A stretch of DNA of 64,000 nt from Citrobacter amalonaticus (lineage in GTDB: Bacteria; Pseudomonadota; Gammaproteobacteria; Enterobacterales; Enterobacteriaceae): contig JARDVN010000001.1 in the NCBI GenBank assembly GCA_028994555.1, forward strand, positions 2,728,001 to 2,792,000, in the 5' to 3' direction. Below, one piece after another: positions 8,442-18,696 of this stretch. How positions within the stretch are numbered: position 1 is the first letter of the stretch; every line of letters begins with the position of its first letter. Made by a program: the position numbers and the translations under genes. Below the pieces are notes generated by a model. That model saw only the letters and a program-made list of their open reading frames with translations, ran no database searches and was not told where the DNA came from.

Positions 8442-9362
8442 TCAGTTCAGACGAACCGGCATCCCTGAACGGTTCTGAATCGCTTGTTCCACAATACTCT
8501 GATCAACATCGGCCTGATTGGTGATGTTCTGAATGCTCTTCGAAAGCGTAATCGGTACGATTTCGCCGCCTTCAAACTGCGCTTCAGTCGTCGACAGTGG
8601 GTTGTGAACTTCGATGTAACGGCTGCCATCAGGCTCAGTGGTCGCTTTTACCGGCTCATCGATAAACTGTACGCGCGTCCCGACAGGCACATTCTGGAAC
8701 AGGAATTTGATGTCTTCGTTACGCAGACGCACGCAGCCGTGGCTTACGCGCAGGCCGATACCGAAGTTGGCGTTAGTACCATGAATGGCGTACAGGCGGC
8801 CAATGTACAGCGCGTACAGACCCATCGGGTTATCCGGACCGGCGGGAACGACAGCCGGCAACGGTTCACCTGCGGCACGATATTCAGCGTGCATTTTGGC
8901 GGTTGGCGTCCAGGTCGGTCCGGCTTTCTTACGCTCAACTTTGGTGGTCCAGTTGATTGGCGTGTCTTTACCTAACTGACCGATACCGATCGGCAGGACG
9001 ATCACCGTATTGGTGCCTTTCGGGTAGTAATACAGACGCATTTCGGCGCTGTTAATCACGATGCCTTCGTGCACTGTGTCCGGCAGAATCAACTGCTGCG
9101 GAATGTTCAGCACGGTGCCGCCTTTCGGCAGGAAGGTATCCACGCCCGGGTTGGCTTCCAGCATGTTGGAAAGCCCCATCTGGTATTCTGCAGCAAAATA
9201 CTCCAGCGGCTGCGTGTTACCTTCCGGGATGGTGATGACCTGATTCTGACCAATAACGCGACTACCATCCGTTGGCAGGGGATAAGTGACAGCAGATGCG
9301 GTACTGCAAAAGCCGACGACCGCGAGTGCTGCCGCGAAAAACGTTGTTAATTTCATATTCAT
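8442..9362 (-). CDS. ldtB: L,D-transpeptidase LdtB (YbiS), anchors Braun lipoprotein to peptidoglycan
   Basis: 306 residues, intact. A signal peptide ([22 protein letters not shown]) directs export to the periplasm. A LysM-like segment follows (about 40-95, with [20 protein letters not shown]), then the YkuD catalytic domain (about 100-235) with [10 protein letters not shown] and SHGCVRL, whose Cys attacks the meso-DAP residue. The enzyme links peptidoglycan to the C-terminal Lys of Lpp. Start MNMKLTT as in E. coli. It converges on ybiR and is divergent from ybiT across a 219-bp region. Confidence 0.96.
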   Translation of the reverse strand: MNMKLTTFFAAALAVVGFCSTASAVTYPLPTDGSRVIGQNQVITIPEGNTQPLEYFAAEYQMGLSNMLEANPGVDTFLPKGGTVLNIPQQLILPDTVHEGIVINSAEMRLYYYPKGTNTVIVLPIGIGQLGKDTPINWTTKVERKKAGPTWTPTAKMHAEYRAAGEPLPAVVPAGPDNPMGLYALYIGRLYAIHGTNANFGIGLRVSHGCVRLRNEDIKFLFQNVPVGTRVQFIDEPVKATTEPDGSRYIEVHNPLSTTEAQFEGGEIVPITLSKSIQNITNQADVDQSIVEQAIQNRSGMPVRLN

Positions 9363-9581
9363 GTTATGCGAGATTCATTGCCTGGCAGGCTGTTGGGTTG
9401 AGAATTCTGTAGTGTTGGGAGCGCATTATATGTGCATTCCTGTTCACAGGGAATTCAGATGTGTACGAAATCACATTTTTTTCCTGTCACCCCCCAGTGT
9501 AGTCGTTCGCTACAGGGCGCGATCTTCTTTCAGACTTGTGGCATAATACGCGGTTTGTCACATATTCTTTAGGATACGTCC

Positions 9582-11177
9582 GTGTTAGTTTCCAGCAACG
9601 TCACCATGCAGTTCGGCAGTAAGCCGCTGTTCGAAAACATTTCCGTCAAATTTGGCGGCGGCAATCGTTACGGCCTGATTGGCGCTAACGGTAGCGGTAA
9701 ATCCACCTTTATGAAAATTCTCGGCGGCGACCTCGAACCGACGCTGGGGAACGTCTCCCTCGATCCCAATGAGCGTATCGGTAAACTGCGCCAGGATCAG
9801 TTCGCCTTTGAAGAATTTACCGTGCTCGACACGGTCATTATGGGCCACGGTGAACTGTGGGAAGTGAAGCAGGAGCGCGATCGCATTTACGCGCTGCCGG
9901 AGATGAGCGAAGAAGACGGTTACAAGGTGGCCGATCTGGAAGTGAAATACGGCGAGATGGACGGCTACTCCGCTGAAGCGCGCGCCGGTGAACTGCTGCT
10001 TGGCGTCGGTATTCCGGTGGAACAACACTACGGTCCGATGAGTGAAGTCGCTCCCGGCTGGAAACTGCGTGTCCTTCTGGCTCAGGCGCTGTTTTCCAAT
10101 CCGGATATTCTGCTGCTCGACGAACCGACCAACAACCTGGATATTGACACCATTCGCTGGCTGGAGCAGGTGCTGAACGAACGTGACAGCACCATGATTA
10201 TCATTTCGCACGACCGTCACTTCCTGAACATGGTGTGCACGCACATGGCGGATCTCGACTACGGCGAACTGCGGATTTATCCGGGTAACTACGATGAATA
10301 CATGACCGCCGCGACCCAGGCGCGCGAACGTCTGCTGGCGGATAACGCCAAGAAAAAAGCGCAGATTGCAGACCTGCAATCCTTCGTCAGCCGTTTTAGC
10401 GCCAACGCCTCTAAATCTCGCCAGGCGACGTCTCGCGCCCGTCAGATTGATAAAATTAAGCTCGACGAAGTGAAGGCCTCCAGCCGTCAGAACCCGTTCA
10501 TTCGCTTCGAGCAGGACAAGAAACTGTTCCGTAACGCGCTGGAAGTGGAAGCGCTCAGCAAAGGTTTTGATAACGGTCCGCTGTTTAAAGGCGTGAATCT
10601 GCTGCTGGAAGTCGGTGAAAAACTGGCGGTACTGGGGACCAACGGCGTGGGTAAATCGACGCTGCTGAAAACGCTGGTGGGCGATCTGGACGCCGACAGC
10701 GGAACCGTGAAATGGTCTGAGAATGCGCGTATTGGCTACTACGCGCAGGATCACGAATATGAATTCGAAAACGATCTGACGGTTTTCGACTGGATGAGCC
10801 AGTGGAAGCAGGAAGGCGATGACGAACAGGCGGTGCGCAGCATCCTCGGTCGTCTGCTGTTCAGCCAGGACGACATCAAAAAGCCGGCGAAGGTACTGTC
10901 GGGTGGTGAAAAGGGTCGTATGCTGTTCGGTAAGTTGATGATGCAGAAGCCAAACATTCTGGTCATGGACGAACCGACTAACCACCTCGATATGGAATCC
11001 ATCGAATCGCTTAACATGGCGCTGGAGATGTATCAGGGAACCCTGATTTTCGTTTCTCACGACCGTGAATTTGTGAGCTCGCTGGCGACCCGCGTGCTGG
11101 AAATCACCCCAGAGCGCGTAGTGGACTTCAGCGGCAACTACGAAGATTATCTGCGCAGTAAAGGTATCGAGAACTAA
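9582..11177 (+). CDS. ybiT: ABC-F family ATPase YbiT (ribosome-associated)
   Basis: 531 residues, start GTG ([12 protein letters not shown]). Two soluble ABC domains without membrane helices: Walker [10 protein letters not shown] near residue 35 and GTNGVGKST near 350; Walker [12 protein letters not shown] and [11 protein letters not shown]; signature LSGGEKGRM in the second domain; and a charged inter-domain linker (about 225-320) rich in Arg/Lys, as in EttA/Uup paralogues. ABC-F proteins bind the ribosomal E site and tune translation. It is monocistronic and followed by REP elements. A long open frame on the opposite strand is a codon-bias shadow. Confidence 0.95.
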   Translation: MLVSSNVTMQFGSKPLFENISVKFGGGNRYGLIGANGSGKSTFMKILGGDLEPTLGNVSLDPNERIGKLRQDQFAFEEFTVLDTVIMGHGELWEVKQERDRIYALPEMSEEDGYKVADLEVKYGEMDGYSAEARAGELLLGVGIPVEQHYGPMSEVAPGWKLRVLLAQALFSNPDILLLDEPTNNLDIDTIRWLEQVLNERDSTMIIISHDRHFLNMVCTHMADLDYGELRIYPGNYDEYMTAATQARERLLADNAKKKAQIADLQSFVSRFSANASKSRQATSRARQIDKIKLDEVKASSRQNPFIRFEQDKKLFRNALEVEALSKGFDNGPLFKGVNLLLEVGEKLAVLGTNGVGKSTLLKTLVGDLDADSGTVKWSENARIGYYAQDHEYEFENDLTVFDWMSQWKQEGDDEQAVRSILGRLLFSQDDIKKPAKVLSGGEKGRMLFGKLMMQKPNILVMDEPTNHLDMESIESLNMALEMYQGTLIFVSHDREFVSSLATRVLEITPERVVDFSGNYEDYLRSKGIEN

Positions 11178-11179
11178 AA

Positions 11180-11257
11180 AAAGCCCGGTGGCGCTACGCT
11201 TACCGGGCCTACAGCAACGTTGTAGGCCGGGTAAGGCGACGCCGCCACCCGGCATTG
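11180..11257. repeat. REP/BIME pair after ybiT
   Basis: Two inverted palindromic units with GCCCGGTGGCGCTACGCTTA and GGCCGGGTAAGGCGACGCC cores, separated by ACAGCAACG. This is the classical enterobacterial repetitive extragenic palindrome; here it separates convergent ybiT and the GH31 gene and may also act as a terminator or mRNA stabiliser. Confidence 0.85.
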
Positions 11258-11258
11258 T

Positions 11259-13622
11259 TTAGAGCACCCACTCACTCCCTTCAACACCATTCACCAACAG
11301 AGTACGTCTTTCTCCTGCCGGTAATGACACCTTCAGCGCTTTCCACGCCGGGCGATAATTGCCGCGAGCGTCCACCTTCAGATTGATGGTTGCGCTGTCG
11401 CACACCATTTCCCATTCCACCCACAGCGCATTGCCGTTCTGGTAGCCCCAGCTTTCACCATCATCTTCAAACAGCAGACCAGAGGTTGTTCCGACACCGT
11501 TGACCGGGTATAGCATCAGTTCACGGGTATCGTCTTTTTCGGCACTCACATGGGTAATGCGCTCGCTGAGCGGCAGACCCGCCCCGGCGCGTACCAGCAG
11601 CGGCAGTTTTTCCAGCGGTGCGTCGAGGACGATCGACTGGCCGCCAGCGAACCATGCGTGGGTGTAAAAATCGTACCAGCCGGTTTCGTTATCCGGCAGC
11701 CAGACGCGGCGCTTGCGCTGACCCGCTTCTACTACGCTTGCGACCAGTATGTCGCGGCCCAACAGGAAGTCATCGCATTCTTCGAAGGTCTGCGGGTCAT
11801 GCTCATGATCGAGGAACGTCGGGCGTAGCATCGGTTCGTCATCGGCATGCGCCTGCCAGAGCAGGGTGTAGAGGTAGGGCAGTAGTCGATAGCGCAACGC
11901 TATCGCACTGCGAATGGCTGGCGTTACGCCCGGATACATCCACGGCTCGTTCACCGTATGGTCATCGTTCCATGAGTGAATGGTAAAACGTGGATGCATC
12001 ACGCCATTCTGTACCCAACGTACGAACAGTTCGGCATCGGGTTTATCGCCGGAGAATCCGCCGACATCGTGCCCCACGTTGAACAGCCCGGAAAGACTCA
12101 TCCCCAGCCCCATGCGGGTGTTATAGCGCAGCGTGTCCCAGTGGGTGCGGTTATCGCCACTCCATGTCTGAACGTAACGCTGCATTCCCGCGCAACCCGA
12201 ACGAGAGATCAGATACGGACGCTTATTCGGGGCAAAACGCTGTTGCGCTTCAAGCGAGGCGCGCATCATCAGCAACGGCATGACCGGGCGAATGTGTTTG
12301 ATGGCAATTTCCTTGCCAAAGCCGTAACAGCGCGCTTCACCGTCCCACACTTCGAACTCGTTGTTATCGTTCCAGGTGGAATCAATGCCCATCTCCAGCA
12401 GTTGCGTCGTCACACCGTTTTGCCACCACTGAATGGCCTGCGGGTTAGTAAAGTCGAGGTGCGATCCTTCGTCATCCCAGAAGCTGGAACGTTCTGGCGT
12501 ATCGGTTTCTGAATCACGAATAAACAGGCCGTTTTCCGCGACTTCGTTATAACGAGGGTGATCCTGCAACAGACAGGGCTTGATGTTGGCTGCAAGCTTT
12601 AGCCCGGCATCGTGGAATGCCTGGCTCATCATTTTAGGTTGTGGGACTTTGTCGTAGTTCCAGTTGAAGACATAGCGCTTACCGTTAATCGAGGTATACC
12701 CTGACGAGAGCTGGAACGAGTCGCACGGAATCGCGTGTTCTTCACACAGTCGGATAAAGTTCATCAATTGGTTTTGTGCGTCTGGCGCGTCGGTATAGTG
12801 CATCGTGGAACCGCTGTAGCCCAGGCTCCACTTCGGCCCGAACAGCGTTTTCCCGGTCAGGCGCACAAAGGCTTTAGTGACGTCCAGTACCCGTTTGCCG
12901 GTAAACAGGTAGTAATCAATATCGCCCGCTTCCGCCTGCCAGCGACGATAGGCGGTGTGGTAGTTGTCGATTTCGTTACCCAAATCCAGCCAGCAGCTGC
13001 TCAGGTTGTCGTAAAACAGACCGTAGCTCACGTCGTCGCGGCGGGTGATAGTGAACGGGATGTGCTTGTACAGCGGGTCGGTGCTTACTGCGTTGTAGCC
13101 CATCGCATCCAGATTGCGCATCTCATAGCGTTTACCGTTGCGCTGTAAATCACCCGCTTTCTCGCCCAGGCCGTAGAAACGTTCATCTTTACGGCGATTC
13201 AGGTAATGCGCGACACCGTCACCGTGGGCGTTGAGAAGGTAGGCGCTGGTGGCGCGATCGTTCACCAGCGACTGCCAGGTGCCGGCATCGTTACGATATT
13301 CCCACTCCAGCCACAGCGGTTGATGGACGGTGACGCGCAGTTGTTCAGTTGCTACGGTGAGCGTGTCGTTCTGTTGCGAAAGCGTCCAGTGCGGGCAGCT
13401 AAAACCGCTGATGTCGTCGCGGTGTCGGCCTTCCCACGGTACGTCTTTTTCAGGTGCGATGCTCCAGGTTCGGTCCAGCGCCAGTTCATCTTTGCGCTTG
13501 ATCAGCACGCGGAAGAGATTTTCTTCCAGTACGTAAAGACACAGACGGTGCTGTTTATCCACCACCAGTTCAAGGTGCGTGTCCGATTGTTTATCAAGAG
13601 TCCAGTTTTTCAGGGTTTTCAT
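11259..13622 (-). CDS. Glycoside hydrolase family 31 alpha-glycosidase
   Basis: 787 residues from ATG 13622 (MKTLKNWTLDKQ); an in-frame GTG at 13637 is the alternative. GH31 layout: N-terminal beta-sandwich (about 1-240), TIM barrel (about 245-590) with the nucleophile motif WNDNNEFE (Asp) and acid/base motif WSGDNRTHWD, then C-terminal beta domains. It releases an alpha-linked sugar (alpha-glucosidase or alpha-xylosidase type). No signal peptide, so cytoplasmic. It follows the MFS gene by 17 bases, so the two form an operon: uptake of a glycoside, then intracellular cleavage. E. coli K-12 has no such gene between ybiT and ybiU; it is an accessory insertion. Substrate not deducible. Confidence 0.85.
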   Translation of the reverse strand: MKTLKNWTLDKQSDTHLELVVDKQHRLCLYVLEENLFRVLIKRKDELALDRTWSIAPEKDVPWEGRHRDDISGFSCPHWTLSQQNDTLTVATEQLRVTVHQPLWLEWEYRNDAGTWQSLVNDRATSAYLLNAHGDGVAHYLNRRKDERFYGLGEKAGDLQRNGKRYEMRNLDAMGYNAVSTDPLYKHIPFTITRRDDVSYGLFYDNLSSCWLDLGNEIDNYHTAYRRWQAEAGDIDYYLFTGKRVLDVTKAFVRLTGKTLFGPKWSLGYSGSTMHYTDAPDAQNQLMNFIRLCEEHAIPCDSFQLSSGYTSINGKRYVFNWNYDKVPQPKMMSQAFHDAGLKLAANIKPCLLQDHPRYNEVAENGLFIRDSETDTPERSSFWDDEGSHLDFTNPQAIQWWQNGVTTQLLEMGIDSTWNDNNEFEVWDGEARCYGFGKEIAIKHIRPVMPLLMMRASLEAQQRFAPNKRPYLISRSGCAGMQRYVQTWSGDNRTHWDTLRYNTRMGLGMSLSGLFNVGHDVGGFSGDKPDAELFVRWVQNGVMHPRFTIHSWNDDHTVNEPWMYPGVTPAIRSAIALRYRLLPYLYTLLWQAHADDEPMLRPTFLDHEHDPQTFEECDDFLLGRDILVASVVEAGQRKRRVWLPDNETGWYDFYTHAWFAGGQSIVLDAPLEKLPLLVRAGAGLPLSERITHVSAEKDDTRELMLYPVNGVGTTSGLLFEDDGESWGYQNGNALWVEWEMVCDSATINLKVDARGNYRPAWKALKVSLPAGERRTLLVNGVEGSEWVL

Positions 13623-13639
13623 ATGCAATACATCCACTA

Positions 13640-14941
13640 TCAGGCGCGCTTGGCGCGACGTTCAGCAATAAATGCCACCAGGAAAACAGCGCCAATCAGG
13701 TCAAAGAAGCCCATGGCGATGAAGAGGGGGTTAAAGCCGATTTTGTCAGCCGTAACACCAATCAAAAGGGAGAACAGGAAGCTGGCGATCCACGCCGCCG
13801 AACCGCGCATACCGTTGACAGTAGCCATCTGGCCTTTATCGAACGACTCCACAACGAGCGCGCTCAGCATGCAGGAGATTATCTGATGTCCGAAGCCGCC
13901 AATGGAGATCAGCACAATGGTGATGTACGGGTCGCGGGTAATGGCAACGATCCCCAACGAGATCATCAGAAAGGCGCCGGTCACAGAGCTTGCCACCACT
14001 GAGTTGACGCGGGAGCAGCCGAACCAACGGGCATACAGACGCGTCAGATAACCGCTTGCTACACTGCCGAGATCGGCAGCCAGGAATGGCAGCCAGGCAA
14101 ACATCGCAATCTGCTTCAGATCCATGCCGTGTTCTTTAGCGAGATACAGCGGCACCCAGAAGCTCAGTACCGCCCAGGCCGGTTCCGCCATAAAGGCTGG
14201 AATAGCGATGCCGTAGAAACGCTTATTTTTCGACACGGTTTTCAGCGCGGTGAGGAAGGGCAGTTTGACCGCAGGCGGTTCGTTATCCTGTTTGATAAAT
14301 GCCAGTTCATCTTTACTCAGATTTGGGTGCTGTTCAGGGTTGTGGTAGAACGCCCACCACAGGACGACCCATACCAGCGCCAGCACGCCGGTAAACATAA
14401 ACGCACCCTGCCAGCCAAACGAAGCGTGCGCGAAGTAGATGATAGGCGGCGCGAGCATCGCGCCAATCGAGAAACCCACGCCAGCCCAACCGGCAGCGAC
14501 GGGACGTTCTGATTTCGGGAACCATTCACCGATCGTTTTTGCGTTGGCCGGGGTGGCAGCCGCTTCTGAAGCACCCATGAAAAAGCGCAGAATCGCAAGA
14601 TGTAGCCAGCTTCCGGCGCCGGCATGAAAAATACACATCAGTGCCCAGATACCGGCGCAAACCATAAAGCCAATCTTCAGACCAATCACATCGATCAGCC
14701 ATCCACACAGCGGCTGGAAAATGGTATAGGCGATCTGAAATGCACCGACAATCCACGAATATTGTTCAGTGGTGATGCCCAGACTCTCTTTCAGTTCCGG
14801 TGCCAGAATGCCTAATGAATTTCGGGTGATGTAGTTAACGGTGACGCCAAGTAAAAAAAGTACCAGCACATACCAGCGCAGATTTTTTATGATGCGGCGG
14901 GGTTTGCTTGCCGCTGCAGTGTTGTTGATGTCCTGACTCAT
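13640..14941 (-). CDS. MFS transporter, anion:cation symporter (ExuT-like) family
   Basis: 433 residues from ATG 14941 (MSQDINNTAAASKP), with GGAG about eight bases upstream. Twelve predicted membrane helices in two halves around a charged central loop (about 205-240). GVTVNYITRNSLGILAPEL near the first helix and the ...RFFMGASEAAATPANAKTIGEWFP motif after helix 4 are characteristic of ACS-family carriers such as hexuronate (ExuT) and glucarate permeases. Intact. It is first in a two-gene operon with the GH31 enzyme and divergent from the LacI regulator, so the cargo is probably an alpha-linked glycoside carrying an acidic group; this is inference from family and context. Confidence 0.85.
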   Translation of the reverse strand: MSQDINNTAAASKPRRIIKNLRWYVLVLFLLGVTVNYITRNSLGILAPELKESLGITTEQYSWIVGAFQIAYTIFQPLCGWLIDVIGLKIGFMVCAGIWALMCIFHAGAGSWLHLAILRFFMGASEAAATPANAKTIGEWFPKSERPVAAGWAGVGFSIGAMLAPPIIYFAHASFGWQGAFMFTGVLALVWVVLWWAFYHNPEQHPNLSKDELAFIKQDNEPPAVKLPFLTALKTVSKNKRFYGIAIPAFMAEPAWAVLSFWVPLYLAKEHGMDLKQIAMFAWLPFLAADLGSVASGYLTRLYARWFGCSRVNSVVASSVTGAFLMISLGIVAITRDPYITIVLISIGGFGHQIISCMLSALVVESFDKGQMATVNGMRGSAAWIASFLFSLLIGVTADKIGFNPLFIAMGFFDLIGAVFLVAFIAERRAKRA

Positions 14942-15228
14942 TTTCAGTCTCCACAAGACGGACGGTAGGGGATGAATGTTTTGAATGTCATACGGTTTGA
15001 TCGCTTTAGTTTTTATTGCGTTAAGCGATTAAGTTGCTATACAACTAGTATGGAAGCTGTATGACAAATTTGACCTTAAGGGAGAAAACGGGCCGTCAGA
15101 AGTGGAATTTGTGCAAACTTTCTCATACAGAAAGTTTGTCTTCTGGCAATATTCATTCAAAGCCTGTCAGCGCAACGATGTTAAGTGGTGAAAATTTTTT
15201 CATCAGGCAAATGGAGCAAGATCACAAA
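14942..15228. promoter_or_regulatory. Divergent promoter region of the glycoside operon and its LacI regulator
   Basis: 287 bases, AT-rich, no gene. CATACTAGTTGTATAGC (around 15040-15055, minus strand) contains ATAC-N5-GTAT and is a possible operator, and ATTGCGTTAAGCGATTAAG lies beside it. No canonical CG-centred LacI operator could be fixed by eye. Confidence 0.4.
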
Positions 15229-16303
15229 ATGGATAAAAGGTTAAAAATCACGGAAATTGCCGCCCGAACGCAGCTCTCGATCAGCACCGTTTCGCGCGTG
15301 CTGGCAGGTAAGGCTAACACCAGCGACAAGGCGAGGCGTCTCGTGCTGGAATGCGCGCGCGAACTGGGGGGTGATGGAGGGGATGGCGGCGGGACGTCTG
15401 CTGCTTAATAGCCTGATGGTCTTTGCTCCACAGCGGGCATTTGATGAGCGGTCCGACATCTTTTATTACCGTGTGATCCAGAGTGTGAACAAAGGGCTAA
15501 CCTCGCACGAAGTCCGGCTGCGCTACTGCGCCCTTGAGGAACATGACAGCGATGCGCAATTGTTTCTGGCGCGGATGAACGAGCCGGATACACATGCCGC
15601 TATTTTGCTGGGGATCGACGACCCGCATATCCATGACTTAGCCGTGGATGTGGGGAAACCGTGCCTGTTGATTAACTGTCGCGATCGGCTAATGCGCCTT
15701 CCCGTCGTGGCGCCCGATCATCGCGCGATCGGTGAGCGGGCGGCGGGCTATCTGTTTGAAATGGGGCATCGCGAGGTGGTAAACGTGCTCTGCCTTCGTC
15801 GATACACCATGGAGTTACGCTTAGCTGGGATCCGCGATGCGTGGCGGTCGAATAACCTGAAGTTCAGTGACAAACGCCATCTTCTTGTCGCCGCAAACTT
15901 TAGCGCCAGAGAGACAGAACAACTGGTTAGTGAATGGATCGGCGAGAGAAAAGGGCAAGATTTACCCACTGCCTTTTTAGTCGGGGGAGATTTTATGGCG
16001 GCAGGGGTGATCAGCGCGCTGCAAAAACGGGGATTACGTGTCCCGCAGGATATCTCGGTGATGAGTATCGATGGTTTCAATCTCGCATCGATTCAGGATG
16101 TTCCCTTAACGGCGGTACATGTTCCCCGGGATGAGTTAGGTACAGAGGCGGTGTATATGCTCCAGCATCGTCTGGTGCGCCCGGATGCGCCAGTCAGTAC
16201 GTTGTTACTCAATGGTACGCTTGCGGTGCGGGAATCGGTCCGGCGGATACGTCAGGGGAAACGACGCACCGCCGTTGAACAAGAAGGCCTGTATGACCGT
16301 TAA
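15229..16303 (+). CDS. LacI-family transcriptional regulator
   Basis: The LacI helix-turn-helix is clear at the N-terminus: ITEIAARTQLSISTVSRVLAGKANTS. Start taken at ATG 15229 (MDKRLKITE); ATG 15211 (MEQDHKMDK) is also possible. The G6 run 15366-15371 breaks the frame; with five G it reads RELGVMEGMAAGRLLLNSL and gives 357 residues. A periplasmic-binding-protein-like sensor domain follows (about 65-335), with ...VAPDHRAIGERAAGYLFEMG and SVMSIDGFN, which are typical of LacI members. Divergent from the GH31/MFS operon, it probably represses it and responds to the imported glycoside or its product. Its stop interlocks with that of ybiU (16300-16303). Confidence 0.85.
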
Positions 16304-17563
16304 CACATGCCCAGCGCACGCTTGCCGTGAAGGTTCAAATCCCCCCGGCGTGAAGCGGCCTTCCCAGCTTGTTTCGTAATCCTCACGCGGGAAATCGTCC
16401 GGCGATGCGCCTTTCTCCAGCGCGTCTTTCACTTTGCGCGCATAGGCAAGGTTCTTCTCGCACATCGGGGCGGCGGGAATATACATCACATTTCCCCACC
16501 CCTGCTGATTTTTCACCGGCGCCACAGAGTGAATCACATCGCAATGCCACCAGACGGAATCGCCTGCTTCCAGTGGCGGAATGCTGGTAAGCGCCTCAAT
16601 CAACAAGGGATGCCACTGTTCAGATATCGGCAGTACCCGCCCTGGCGCCACGCCACACAGTTCATCTTCCGGTACATCATCCAGCAGAGGACGTAACAGC
16701 ACATACGCCATCGCTTCCGGAATCGGGACGACATGCAGTAAACCCTGACCGGGCAACATATCCGACAGCGCGGTCCAGCCCTGGAAGGTGCGAAACACCG
16801 AACATTTGGTGGTGTTGTCCACGGAATATTCTTCCACCTCAGTGCGATGAGCGGCCTGCCACGGATCGTATTTCGCCAGATTACCGTTAAAGACATTGGC
16901 GAATACGCGCTGATAGGCCGGTAGCAGCCAGCGCTCCAGCGCGCCGGAATCAGTGTGCGCGCCCAGACCTTTTGACGTGGTTCCCGGTGGGCGGCGGCGG
17001 ATCCTGTCCGGGTAGATCACGCTGACATCCGGGTTAAACCACTGCTTGCCCTCGCTTTCAAAGGTCCAAAGACGGTTGAGGAACGACTGCACGTTCGCCA
17101 TCTCCTCACTCTGCCGCGCCTGCATTTGCGCCTGCGACCAGTAGATCGGATAGATCTCCGGACGCGAAGCGGTGAGGGTGCCAAAAAAGTTATCGCCGGG
17201 GCCTTTGTACACCTCGTCAAAATGGTTTTTATCGAGATAGTCCAGCATCGACTGATCCCAGGACAGCGCCTGTTCACGAGAGAAGTGACCTTTAATGACC
17301 GCGCAGCCACGGCGTTTAATCTGCTCGCGCAGCTGCGCCGTGATTGTACCTGCGCTGATATCAGCATACGACAGCTCAGGCCAGACCGGGGCTCCCTGTG
17401 CTTTAAGCGCATTGATTTCCGCCACGCGGGTGGCAATGGTATCGCTAATCTGGCTGAAAATTTGTTGGACGTCGCCGAGCTGCGCCCGCAGTTCCTGCTT
17501 CATCTGACGGATAGCCGCTTTATGATCGACCGGTAATGTGTCGCTTGTGAAGGTAAAAGCCAT
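16300..17563 (-). CDS. ybiU: YbiU, DUF1479 family protein (putative 2-oxoglutarate/Fe(II) oxygenase fold)
   Basis: Start ATG 17563 (MAFTFTSDTLPVDH), five bases after GCGAGG. The C6 run 16341-16346 scrambles the C-terminus; with five C it reads FTPGDLNLHGKRALGMC and ends at 16300, giving 420 residues against about 421 in E. coli. Conserved candidates for a metal site are GAHTDSGALERW (HxD) and the later HCDVIHSVAP His, in line with a double-stranded beta-helix dioxygenase fold. Reaction unknown. The start codon lies 12 bases from a 22-bp operator shared with ybiV and ybiYW, so it probably belongs to that regulon. Confidence 0.9.
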
Positions 17564-17574
17564 AACCACCTCGC

Positions 17575-17596
17575 ATAACTTTCATTCGAAACTTAT
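17575..17596 (-). promoter_or_regulatory. Operator-like inverted repeat upstream of ybiU
   Basis: On the plus strand it reads ATAACTTTC-ATTC-GAAACTTAT, 21 of 22 bases identical to the perfect palindrome between ybiY and fsaA. It sits 12 bases upstream of the ybiU start, a position suited to repression. Confidence 0.75.
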
Positions 17597-17710
17597 TTAT
17601 CTTACAGATGATAATATAAGTTATAAAAAAGTTAATGCAAGTTTAAAACTTGAGGGAATGCACAGGTTGAGAAGAAAAAGGAACCGGAACAGGACGTCCC
17701 GGTTATGGGG

Positions 17711-18526
17711 TTACACGTGAAAAGGCGAAGTGTTATCCAGTACGGACTGAATTACGTTCAGCGCGCCGTCATGGTTATTGTCATCCGTCTGAAAGCGGGC
17801 GATTGCTTTGATGCTGTCGGTGGCATTCGCCATGGCGAAAGAGTAGTGCGCCATTTTTAACATTTCAACATCGTTGCCGCTGTCGCCAATCGCCACGACC
17901 TCTTTCGGCGAAAGATTCCAGCGTTTCAGCAACCGGCTGATGCCATTGGCTTTGTGCAGCCCGGGAATGATCAGGTCGATAAAGCCGAAACCGCTGGTCA
18001 CGGGTTTCATAATGCCGTCCAGCGCCGTATGCAGGTGATCGATAACCAGCGGGATTTGCTCGTCTGGCAGGTTCAGCGAGAACTTAAACAGCACGTCGTT
18101 AATGTCGTGATAGTCCTTCACCGGTTGCAGGCGATGATAGTGTTTTGACATTAACTCAACAAAGGCTGCCGGCGCGTTTTCACTGACGTACGCGCTTTGC
18201 AGACCGCAGGCCACAAAGTTGAGCTGTTTATCTTTGAGCAACTCGCCCATCACAACCTGAGATTCGTGACGCGTGAGTTCGCCGTGAAAAAGCTGCTTAC
18301 CATGCTCAAACACCAGCGCGCCGTTTTCGGCCACGAACGAGATCTCGTCTTTGAGTTCGGGGAAGAAAGAAATGAGCTGAAAGTACTGATTACCGCTGGC
18401 GACGACAAATTCGATGTTTCGTTTTTTCAGTTCGTGGTATTGCGCCATAAATCGTGCGTGATCGTACTTTTTGGCGTCATTGAGAAAAGTTCCGTCCATA
18501 TCGGTGACGATAACTTTAACGGTCAT
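17711..18526 (-). CDS. ybiV: HAD-superfamily (Cof-type) sugar phosphatase YbiV
   Basis: 271 residues, intact; start ATG 18526 ([17 protein letters not shown]) after AGGAGC. HAD motif [10 protein letters not shown] (nucleophile Asp9, acid Asp11), motif II VVASGN, a Cof-type C2 cap (about 85-190), motif III with a Lys in [13 protein letters not shown], and motif [14 protein letters not shown]. The E. coli enzyme dephosphorylates sugar phosphates such as ribose-5-, fructose-1- and glucose-6-phosphate. Paralogous to ybjI further right in this window. The shared operator 65 bp upstream ties it to ybiU and the ybiWY/fsaA genes, all around sugar-phosphate chemistry. Confidence 0.94.
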   Translation of the reverse strand: MTVKVIVTDMDGTFLNDAKKYDHARFMAQYHELKKRNIEFVVASGNQYFQLISFFPELKDEISFVAENGALVFEHGKQLFHGELTRHESQVVMGELLKDKQLNFVACGLQSAYVSENAPAAFVELMSKHYHRLQPVKDYHDINDVLFKFSLNLPDEQIPLVIDHLHTALDGIMKPVTSGFGFIDLIIPGLHKANGISRLLKRWNLSPKEVVAIGDSGNDVEMLKMAHYSFAMANATDSIKAIARFQTDDNNHDGALNVIQSVLDNTSPFHV

Positions 18527-18590
18527 AGATAGCTCCTGGCTCAAAACTGCGACCAGAAACATTTTAATAACAATGTGACCTAAAGCACAA

Positions 18591-18612
18591 ATTTATTTCG
18601 AATGAAAGTCAG
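18591..18612 (-). promoter_or_regulatory. Operator-like site upstream of ybiV
   Basis: Minus strand CTGACTTTC-ATTC-GAAATAAAT matches the ybiY/fsaA palindrome at 17 of 22 positions, including the whole core ACTTTC-ATTC-GAAA. It lies 65 bases upstream of the ybiV start. Confidence 0.65.
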
Positions 18613-18691
18613 GAAGCCGGGGGGGCGGCTTCGCCTTAACCGTCCCACGGGGGAGACAATGTAGGCCCGGTAAGCGCAGCGCCACCGGGCT
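18612..18691. repeat. REP elements between ybiW and ybiV
   Basis: GGCGGCTTCGCCTTAACCG and AGGCCCGGTAAGCGCAGCGCC units in opposite orientation, as in REP/BIME sequences; just downstream of the ybiW stop. Confidence 0.75.
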
Positions 18692-18696
18692 TATTT

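Noticed and set aside
9585..11255. 556-codon open frame antisense to ybiT
   Set aside because: Exact codon-bias shadow of the GC-rich ybiT gene; low-complexity His/Gln/Val-rich product, no ribosome site, ybiT itself is fully supported.
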